Part shown: piece by piece, positions 56,179 to 63,096 of the stretch
Layout of the letters: each line of letters starts with the position of its first letter
How positions within the stretch are numbered: the first letter of the stretch is position 1
NCBI GenBank assembly: GCA_965263345.1
Contig: CBDHHC010000021.1
Coordinates: 62,001 to 126,000, forward strand
DNA: 64,000 nt
From: CBDHHC01 sp965263345
Lineage (GTDB): Bacteria; Pseudomonadota; Alphaproteobacteria; Rhizobiales; CBDHHC01
Reading direction: 5' to 3'
The notes under the pieces: model-generated
What the model was told of the DNA's origin: nothing
The model's database searches: none
What the model saw: the letters and a program-made list of their open reading frames with translations, nothing else
Made by a program: the position numbers and the translations under genes

Positions 56179-57350
56179 GCGCGATTGGGAGGCAATGCGC
56201 ACAGCAATTAGAGACTCTGAAACAGAAACCTTTTCAGAACTGGTAAAAAAAATCTGGCTTAAATCCAGAACAAGATCTCCGTTATGCAAATTTCTCTGGG
56301 GTAAATTTCTCAGACAGCGATTTAAGAGGATTTAACTTCATGGGCGCCCGTTTAAGAGAGTGCTCCTTCAAAAACACACTCATCAGAAATGCTTGCTTTG
56401 ATCGTGCAGAAATTAATGGAACGAACTTAAGAGAAGCACTGGATTGGAGTAAATATCTTAAAAACTGGAAACCTGTATCATACAGAGAGTTGGGTTTAGG
56501 AGAATTGCAGGTACCATTTATATTAGGAGAATCTGTACCTGAACCATTGATATCAGACGACCACCTCCCACCCCTAAGCCTCTTCCAGGACGCCCCCTTC
56601 GCCCCGGAAATGATCGCCATCCCCCCAGGGAAATTTCTCATGGGATCACCAGAGTATGAGGTAGGTCGTTGGAAAGATGGGCGTGAAGGCCCCCAACATG
56701 AAGTCACCATCGCGTACTCCTTTGCTGTCGGGCGCTATGCAGTCACCTTTGCCGAATGGGATTATTTTGTCAAAATGAGTGGGTATAAACATCATGCCTC
56801 AGATGAAGGTTGGGGGCGGGGAGATCGCCCGGTCATCAATATCTCCTGGGACGATGCCAAAGCTTATGTCAATTGGCTGCAAGGACAGACCGGCTATGAT
56901 TATCGTCTGCTCTCAGAAGCCGAATGGGAATATGTCGCAAGAGCAGGCACAACCACACCCTTCTGGTTTGGAGAAGAAATTTTAACCGAGGTAGCAAATT
57001 ATGATGGTACTTTCACCTATGGAACAGGAAAGGCGGGCGAATATAGAAGAAAAACTGTGCCTGTAAAGAGCTTCTCGCCCAACCCCTGGGGGCTCTATCA
57101 GGTCCATGGCAATGTCTGGGAATGGTGTGAAGACACATTTCAAGAAAACTATCAAGGGGCTCCTAATGATGGTTCCGCCTGGATTAAAAATTCGGGAGAC
57201 AAAGTCTCCCGTCGCGTTTTGCGCGGGGGCTCCTGGAGCTACAGTCCTGACTTCTTGCGTTCTGCTAATCGCAGCAGGTACTCAACGTCATACCGTAACT
57301 ACAATTTCGGTTTTCGTATCACCAGAACGCTGCGTGCACCGGGCACCTAA
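56171..57350 (+). CDS. formylglycine-generating-enzyme-like (SUMF1) protein with a frameshift at an A8 run
   Basis: From ATG 56171 the frame reads MSKRDWEAMRTAIRDSETE and reaches AAAAAAAA at 56245-56252. If one A is skipped, it joins smoothly to LNPEQDLRYANFSGVNF, DSDLRGFNFMGARL and the rest. The genomic frame is open without a break only from about 56247, with a first ATG at 56340. After a short pentapeptide-like segment comes an FGE-sulfatase (C-type-lectin-like) domain: 'MIAIPPGKFLMGSPEYE', 'VNWLQGQTGYDYRLLSEAEW', 'VHGNVWEWCED', 'RVLRGGSWSYSPDF', 'GFRITRTL'. I see no pair of active Cys residues as in true FGE, so binding rather than catalysis is likely. The C-terminal segment resembles targets of diversity-generating retroelements. 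Confidence 0.75.
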
Positions 57351-57413
57351 GCCTGTGAGTTTCACAATTTGGGCTTTGGAACTGGATTAAATCTTGAATC
57401 TTTACCTCTTTAA

Positions 57414-57434
57414 GCCGTCTGCGCAGCAGACGGC
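57414..57434. repeat. hairpin downstream of the FGE-like gene
   Basis: GCCGTCTGC and GCAGACGGC form a perfect nine-base stem with a three-base loop, 63 bases after the stop codon. It may be a terminator without a T run, or the hairpin found just after variable regions of diversity-generating retroelements. Confidence 0.6.
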
Positions 57435-57449
57435 GCGCAAGAAATGGCA

Positions 57450-58239
57450 CCCCCCTTTCTTCCCCCTTAAGGGGGGAAGTACCTTTGCAAAGCAAAGGGG
57501 ATGGGGGTGGTAAAACAAAAAACTTCATCACCCCGCCGCTTCACCCCCACCCGGTGCTAACGCACCGACCTCCCCCCTCAAGGGGGAGGGAAAGAGCACC
57601 TTAACCTTTATCTTAAAATTATATCAGAGGACTTACGATTAAGTATTGATGAAACAAAAACAAGTACCCCCCTTTCTTCCCCCTTGAGGGGGGAAGTACC
57701 TTTGCAAAGCAAAGGGGATGGGGGTGGTAAAACAAAAAACTTAACACTCCGCCGCTTCACCCCCACCCGGCGCTATGCACCGACCTCCCCCCTCAAGGGG
57801 GAGGGAAAGAGCGCCTTAACCTTTATCTTAAAATTATATCAGAGGACTTACGATTAATTATTGATGAAACAAAAACAAGCACCCCCCTTTCTTCCCCCTT
57901 CAGGGGGGAAGTACCTTTGCAAAGCAAAGGGGATGGGGGTGCTAAAACAAAAAACTTAACACCCCGCCGCTTCACCCCCACCCGGCGCTATGCACCGACC
58001 TCCCCCCTCAAGGGGGAGGGAAAGAGCGCCTTAACCTTTATCTTAAAATTATATCAGAGGACTTACGATTAATTATTGATGAAACAAAAACAAGCACCCC
58101 CCTTTCTTCCCCCTTCAGGGGGGAAGTACCTTTGCAAAGCAAAGGGGATGGGGGTGGTAAAACAAAAAACTTAACACCCCGCCGCTTCACCCCCACCCGG
58201 TGCTATGCACCGACCTCCCCCCTCAAGGGGGAGGGAAAA
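57450..58239 (+). repeat. tandem array of ~215-bp palindrome-rich repeats
   Basis: Three complete units start at 57450, 57667 and 57882 (periods 217 and 215), and a partial unit starts at 58097. Each unit has TTCCCCC...GGGGGAA, the perfect CCTTTGC-AAA-GCAAAGG, GGGGATGGGGGT, CTAAAACA or GTAAAACA, a CCGGTGC/GCACCG-like stem and CCTCCCCC...GGGGGAGG, then an AT-rich half ending in ATGAAACAAAAACAAG. The copies differ at few sites, so they are recent or kept alike. There are no unique spacers, so this is not a CRISPR array. Confidence 0.92.
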
Positions 58240-58246
58240 ATGTGTT

Positions 58247-58597
58247 CTAATCTTCGTTTGTACTTTCAATCAAATGAGCATAAATCGTACTCAAAACATC
58301 ATCTAAAAGTTCAAACACTTCATAATTCCAAAACCGAATAACCTTATATCCCTCAGTCTCAAGCCATACGGTTCGTTCTTGATCATAAGCAATTTGACCA
58401 TCCTCACCATGTTGACCACCATCAAGCTCAATTATCAAAGCTTTATCGAGACAAACAAAGTCCACAATATACGGGCCTATTGGATGTTGACGTCTAAAAC
58501 GATGGTTCTCGAGTTGCCTATTGCGCAGTCTTGACCATAACAGACGTTCAGCATCGGTAAGATTTTTCCGAAGATGTCTAGCGTTGCGATTTGTCAT
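58247..58597 (-). CDS. DUF559 endonuclease-domain protein inside the repeat array
   Basis: The 116-residue protein belongs to the DUF559 family, Vsr-like members of the PD-(D/E)xK nuclease fold. It starts 'ARHLRKNLTDAERLLWSRLR', continues 'HRFRRQHPIGPYIVDFVCLD', and has the catalytic-looking Asp of VDFVC and the E-x-D of IIELDGGQH; 'VIRFWNYEVFE' follows. The gene lies between the last array unit and another repeat copy, close to each. No methylase or other partner is nearby. What it cuts is unknown; a role in the spread or upkeep of the flanking repeats is my inference. Confidence 0.88.
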   Translation of the reverse strand: MTNRNARHLRKNLTDAERLLWSRLRNRQLENHRFRRQHPIGPYIVDFVCLDKALIIELDGGQHGEDGQIAYDQERTVWLETEGYKVIRFWNYEVFELLDDVLSTIYAHLIESTNED

Positions 58598-58645
58598 GAT
58601 TATGCAAATATCAGATTTCTAATTAACAAATCAAAAACAGGCACA

Positions 58646-58720
58646 CCCCCTTTCTTCCCCCGTAATGGGGGAAGTACCCATGCAAAGCAAAGGGGATGGG
58701 GGTGCTAAAACAAAAAACTC
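58646..58720 (+). repeat. repeat copy on the far side of the DUF559 gene
   Basis: It carries CCCCCTTTCTTCCCCC, CGTAATGGGGGAAGTACCC, GCAAAGCAAAGGGGATGGGG and CTAAAACAAAAAACT. It is the half-unit form also seen at 54516-54592. Confidence 0.85.
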
Positions 58721-58800
58721 TTCCCCCTTGACTCAAATCAAAGCCACCGAACAAATTCTCCCCTAAACTCCCATCGTAACAACGGCAATGGGGAACCGCC

Positions 58801-59634
58801 ATGACAGCGACAAACACTGCAGAACTCGTTGATTTTCAGGTCCATCTTGGGCCACACCCGGTTCATGACGACGAACATAAAGTCAAAGTGAATATTAAGG
58901 ATGTCAATTTCTGGTATAAGGACAAACAGGCATTAAAAGACATCAACTTAAAAATCTATAACCAGGAGGTCACCGCCTTCATCGGCCCATCGGGATGCGG
59001 CAAAACCACATTGTTGCGATGCTTGAATCGCTCCAATGATTTGATCCCGGGGGCGCGCATGGAAGGCAAAATAACATTGTCTGGTGAAGATATTTACAAT
59101 CCGGGCATTGATCCGCCAATGCTGCGCAAACGCTTTGGTTGGGTTGCGCAAAAACCAAACCCCTTCCCTTGGTCAATTTACAAAAACATCGTTTATGGCC
59201 CAAGCATTCATGGATTGGTGCATACACGTAGTGAGAAAGATGAAGTCGTTGAAAAATGTCTGCGTAAAGTCGGACTATGGGAGGAAGTAAAAGACCGTCT
59301 CCATCAATCAGGAACTGACCTCTCTGGCGGGCAACAGCAAAGATTATGTATCGCAAGAGCAATCTCAACCAGCCCGGAAGTGATCCTCATGGATGAACCG
59401 GCATCTTCGCTCGACCCAAATTCAACCATCAAAGTCGAGGAGCTGATAGATGAATTACGTGAAAAATATACCATCGTCATTATCACCCATAATATGCAAC
59501 AGGCAGCTCGTGTAGCACAACGTGTCGCCGTCTTCCACCTAGGTAAACTTGTAGAGCAGGGCGATGCTGGAGAAACCTTTGTCAATCCTAAACATCACAT
59601 TAGTCAAGCCTATATTAATGGCATGTTTGGTTAA
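58801..59634 (+). CDS. pstB: phosphate ABC transporter ATP-binding protein PstB
   Basis: PstB powers phosphate import. The 277 residues include Walker A 'GPSGCGKTTLLRCLNR', the PstB-specific 'AQKPNPFPWSIYKNIVYG', the signature 'LSGGQQQRLCIARAI', Walker B 'VILMDEPASSLDP' and the switch His 'IITHNMQQAARVA'. The N-terminal 35 residues are longer than in E. coli PstB. There are no pstS, pstC, pstA or phoU genes beside it, and it is bounded by the repeat copy upstream and an unrelated exported-protein gene downstream, so it is an isolated copy here. Confidence 0.9.
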   Translation: MTATNTAELVDFQVHLGPHPVHDDEHKVKVNIKDVNFWYKDKQALKDINLKIYNQEVTAFIGPSGCGKTTLLRCLNRSNDLIPGARMEGKITLSGEDIYNPGIDPPMLRKRFGWVAQKPNPFPWSIYKNIVYGPSIHGLVHTRSEKDEVVEKCLRKVGLWEEVKDRLHQSGTDLSGGQQQRLCIARAISTSPEVILMDEPASSLDPNSTIKVEELIDELREKYTIVIITHNMQQAARVAQRVAVFHLGKLVEQGDAGETFVNPKHHISQAYINGMFG

Positions 59635-59725
59635 AATTTGTGAGGTAATTTGAGATACAAAGCATAGACAAATTGCAAAAATTGCGCTATGTTCAATCTC
59701 GTTAAATGAGAGAGATCATCGCGCA

Positions 59726-60253
59726 ATGCCCCCTATTACGCTACGAATACTCGCACTTATTTTCGCGGGGTCTCTCGCCCAACTTTCCCCTGCACATGCA
59801 TGTAAATCCTGGCTCCGTGTATCCTATGTAGAACAAACACCGGACTACTTTTTAATCGAACATGGTACAGAAAAAGGTTATCAACTTCGTACTTTGCAAA
59901 TTGATTTGCGCACAACAGCAGCACAAGTTGAAGTTGACTCCTCTTTCGGGGCTCCAAGGAATAATAAAACGGACCGCGTCATTGTCGAAGCTGTCAGCGG
60001 CTTTAAATCAGGTAGCCAGATTGGGGTCCTAAGATTTAAACGTTTCTTACCCGGCGAAAAATATATCCTCCCTATTGATCTTGATGATGGCATAGCTTTT
60101 GGTTATCGAGATTATGACCACCTTGATGAAGGCGAGATGAAAGGCGGCGAAGTGATCGCGGAACTTGTCGGCCCAGACAATGAAAAACTCACAGTAACCG
60201 GCATCTTCAATGAAGAAGGCGTTGCTGATCTTCTTGGTGGGACCTGCGTATAA
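59726..60253 (+). CDS. exported protein of unknown function
   Basis: The 175-residue protein has a signal peptide (LRILALIFAGSLAQLSPAHA) and a mature part that begins with Cys and later alternates strands and turns ('GVLRFKRFLPGEKYILPIDL', 'GGEVIAELVGPDNEKLTVTG'). It ends with a second Cys (GGTCV), so one disulfide is possible. I recognise no family. Confidence 0.6.
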   Translation: MPPITLRILALIFAGSLAQLSPAHACKSWLRVSYVEQTPDYFLIEHGTEKGYQLRTLQIDLRTTAAQVEVDSSFGAPRNNKTDRVIVEAVSGFKSGSQIGVLRFKRFLPGEKYILPIDLDDGIAFGYRDYDHLDEGEMKGGEVIAELVGPDNEKLTVTGIFNEEGVADLLGGTCV

Positions 60254-60353
60254 TAGCATAATATAAAGCGAAAGACGGACTTGTCTATAACCCGCCTTTA
60301 TCATACATCTTCTATCATGCAAAATATCCTAACAACAACTGGAGAATTATATT

Positions 60354-61328
60354 ATGCCGTATGCTGTCCGAGTCCACGAATATGGTGGCCCTGAAGTGAT
60401 GCGCTGGGAAGAGATTGATATATCTGCCCCAGGTCCAGGGCAAATCCATATCAAACAAAATGCTGCCGGCTTAAACTACATCGACGTTTATGGACGCACA
60501 GGCCTATACCCTCAACCAGAACTTCCCTTCGTGCTTGGTATGGAAGGTGCTGGAGAGGTCTTAAAAGTTGGAGAAGGCGTTACCAATGTTGTTGTAGGCG
60601 ACCGCGTGGCCTATGCCAGCGTTATAGGCGGCTATGCCCAGGAACGTCTCATAGCAGCAGATCGCGTGGTGAAACTCCCCGATAGCGTTGATGACAACAC
60701 AGCAGCAGCCATGATGCTTCAAGGCATGACAGCGCGCTATCTATTACGGGCAACATATAAAGTTTCTTCCAATACGGTTTTGCTTTTCCATGCGGCAGCA
60801 GGCGGCGTTGGCCTGATCGCCTGTCAATGGGCAAATGCCTTAGGCGCAACAGTCATCGGAACAGTAGGCTCTCCAGAAAAAGCAGAACTTGCCAAAGCTC
60901 ATGGCTGTCACCATACTATAAACTATAAATCAGAAGACTTTGTCGAACTTATAAAAGAACTGACAGGCGGCAAAGGTGTTGATGTTGTCTATGACTCAAT
61001 CGGAAAGGATACCTTCCCTGGATCATTGGATTGCTTAAAACCTCGCGGCATGTGGGTGAGTTTCGGTCAGGCCTCAGGGCCACTTCCAGCCTTTGAGATG
61101 GCGGAATTAGCCAAAAGAGGTTCACTCTTTGCAACCCGTCCAACATTATTTGCATATACAGCAACATATGAAGACTTAACAGAAACAGCAAGTGATCTGT
61201 TCGATATCGTTTCATCAGGGAAAGTCAAAATCAACATCAACCAGACGTATCCTCTTTCAGACATCATAAGAGCACATAATGACCTGGAAGGACGCAAAAC
61301 AACAGGCTCAACGGTTCTAATTCCATGA
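60354..61328 (+). CDS. zinc-free NADPH:quinone oxidoreductase
   Basis: A 324-residue medium-chain reductase of the QOR type, which passes electrons from NADPH to quinones. It starts 'VRVHEYGGPEVMRWEEIDI', has 'GLNYIDVYGRTGLYP' and 'LGMEGAGEVLKVGEGV', and the NADPH motif 'HAAAGGVGLIACQWANALGA'. Structural and catalytic zinc ligands of alcohol dehydrogenases are absent, as expected. It stands alone, and a strong hairpin follows 80 bases downstream. Confidence 0.9.
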   Translation: MPYAVRVHEYGGPEVMRWEEIDISAPGPGQIHIKQNAAGLNYIDVYGRTGLYPQPELPFVLGMEGAGEVLKVGEGVTNVVVGDRVAYASVIGGYAQERLIAADRVVKLPDSVDDNTAAAMMLQGMTARYLLRATYKVSSNTVLLFHAAAGGVGLIACQWANALGATVIGTVGSPEKAELAKAHGCHHTINYKSEDFVELIKELTGGKGVDVVYDSIGKDTFPGSLDCLKPRGMWVSFGQASGPLPAFEMAELAKRGSLFATRPTLFAYTATYEDLTETASDLFDIVSSGKVKININQTYPLSDIIRAHNDLEGRKTTGSTVLIP

Positions 61329-61408
61329 TTAGGTCTTAATAACAAATTTTCAGATCAGTTAATGAAGTTTTTATAAGATCTTACGAAGACCTAAACAGAC
61401 CATATTAC

Positions 61409-61448
61409 GGTGTTTCATAATGAGTATTTTGCTCGATTATGAAACACC
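61409..61448 (+). terminator. hairpin after the quinone reductase gene
   Basis: GGTGTTTCATAA pairs perfectly with TTATGAAACACC around a 16-base loop that can pair further (GAG/CTC). No T run follows, so termination is inferred from position. The remainder of 61329-61625 shows no gene. Confidence 0.5.
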
Positions 61449-61625
61449 AACTATATCTTTCTAAACGCTTTTTTCCCATAAAAAATGTTTCTTGTTTACG
61501 GTATATTTTCTTTCAGTTGTCAGGATAAACCTATCACAGCAACTCTGGCGTTTGAATAACGTATGAAGAGTCATTGTTAAGGTAAGGATCAAATATGTAT
61601 GGATCTTTAGGGGTATAAAGTTGCT

Positions 61626-61895
61626 ATGGCACGTTTAGAATTTTCTGAGTTTGAAAAAGCAGAACTCGCAGCAGAAACAGGTACAGAAGAAGCACTTTTT
61701 GAGTTGGGTCTAATGTACAGTAATGGCCGCGAAGTTGACGCAGATTTAATCACGGCGCACAAATGGTTTAATTTGGCCGCACTAAAAGGTAGTGAAGCTG
61801 CGAAAGAATATCGTATGGAGTTGGCTCGCGAAATGAGCAAAGCACAAATCGCAGAAGCTCAGCGTCAGGCACGAGAATGGCTTTCTGATAAATAA
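61626..61895 (+). CDS. small Sel1-like repeat protein
   Basis: The 89-residue protein is a single SEL1/TPR-like helical unit without a signal peptide: 'ALFELGLMYSNGREVDADLI' and 'AHKWFNLAALKGSEAAKEYR', then a charged helix 'AQIAEAQRQAREWL'. It is a common alphaproteobacterial cytoplasmic protein whose partners are not known. Confidence 0.85.
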   Translation: MARLEFSEFEKAELAAETGTEEALFELGLMYSNGREVDADLITAHKWFNLAALKGSEAAKEYRMELAREMSKAQIAEAQRQAREWLSDK

Positions 61896-61925
61896 GTCAC
61901 TCAAGCCACTTAAGATATTAAGAGT

Positions 61926-62030
61926 ATAGAGCCTTTACAAATTTTTTGGCATGATACGCGATGCGTGAAATGTAGAAACCTACATAAACGAAGAGCAACG
62001 AAGTGCCAGAGAATATGGTAATGGCTCTAT
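61926..62030. repeat. nested palindromic repeat, copy 2
   Basis: It is bounded by ATAGAGCC and GGCTCTAT, with inner pairing TGGCA/TGCCA and a central TGTAG...CTACA stem. It shares ACCTACATAA, CGAAGAGCAACGAAGT and CGCGATG with 34642-34740. Its last base is the first of the next gene's stop codon (minus strand), so it can act as that gene's 3' hairpin. Confidence 0.8.
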
Positions 62031-62671
62031 TAGCAGTTGGCGAAGAGGGATGTAATACAGGTAAACGTAGACTTGGCTGCATTTCCAACTTCATTCCCAA
62101 CCTTTTTCGCTGTGTTTGAAACAACCTGCGTAGTTTTCTTTGTGGCGTTGCCAATCTTATCCGCAGTATTGGATATTTTCTCTCCGGCCTTTTTGATGCT
62201 TTTCTTTGATCCCTCAATGGCCTGATCAGTCAATTCGATAAGCGTATCAGGTTCCTTTTTCTTTTGAGAGGCTTTGGGTTTAGTAAGACTTCCTGTTCGT
62301 TCTGATTGAGGTTTTTGAGAAGGCTTTTGTAAAGAGCCTGAAGTCGTATCATCAGCCCCCGGTAGTATTCGGTTATTTCCTGCAACTGAAGATGGAGTTG
62401 CTTTGTTGTAAACATATTGAATAGGTTTGCCGTCACAGGCCTCAGATTGTCTTTTATTCACAGAACAAGACGCATGATTGTGATCTTTTGCAATATTGAT
62501 CACACAATGCAAACCAAGAGCACTGTCGTGTCCACCCGTCAAATTATCAACATTACATTTATATGTTTTTTGAGGTCCAAAACAGGAAACACAAAAATTA
62601 GAATTTTTTGCAGAAATGGGAAGCGTAAAAACAAAGCTTACAACCATAAAGAGAGTTAGAATTCGTATCAT
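62030..62671 (-). CDS. exported Cys- and Lys-rich protein of unknown function
   Basis: The 213-residue protein has a signal peptide (ILTLFMVVSFVFTLPISA). The N-terminal mature part (about 24-85) holds eight cysteines (FCVSCFGPQKTYKC, HCV, SCSV, EACDG), likely disulfide-bonded. The middle (about 95-145) is Pro/Ser/Lys-rich, and the C-terminal part is amphipathic and helical (AGEKISNTADKIGNATKKT), ending with two more cysteines. No family is recognised. The palindromic repeat abuts its 3' end. Confidence 0.65.
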   Translation of the reverse strand: MIRILTLFMVVSFVFTLPISAKNSNFCVSCFGPQKTYKCNVDNLTGGHDSALGLHCVINIAKDHNHASCSVNKRQSEACDGKPIQYVYNKATPSSVAGNNRILPGADDTTSGSLQKPSQKPQSERTGSLTKPKASQKKKEPDTLIELTDQAIEGSKKSIKKAGEKISNTADKIGNATKKTTQVVSNTAKKVGNEVGNAAKSTFTCITSLFANC

Positions 62672-63096
62672 GGATATAATCCTTTAAATGTCTTTTGTTG
62701 AGACTTTCAAACAACGAATACAACTTATGACTCTACTCCGAACATAGAGAATTGTCATAACAATACATCAAAAGACATCATCATGAAAACATATATTTAT
62801 ACTTCCTGCACATTTCAACAGAGACTTAATCATCTGATTAATATTGAAATCTCTGGGATGTCTTGAGATTTAGAGATAATATGAAGAAAAACCGCACTGA
62901 TTTAAATGTGAAAATTGCGCATATTTCAGGCAATTGCATCTTTTTTATTCGAAGACAAAACACTTTAGCTATATTCACAAAATCATTGGAAAAAAATATA
63001 ATTCTATGAAAATATATTATTACACTGAGTCGGCTCGAAGATAGGTTTGATGTACTTGGATGCGCGGTTGATGATAATAAATTTGGAAAAAGTAAT
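62672..63096. other. AT-rich divergent intergenic region
   Basis: This stretch separates the divergent exported-protein and transglutaminase genes and likely holds both promoters. A minus-strand frame at 62838-63125 overlaps the latter's start and has no family features. Confidence 0.4.

Noticed and set aside
57450..58239. Repeat array as a CRISPR
   Set aside because: Units are about 215 bp and adjoin directly without unique spacers, and no cas genes are present.
58132..58341. 69-codon plus-strand frame over the array end
   Set aside because: It translates repeat DNA and the antisense of the DUF559 gene.
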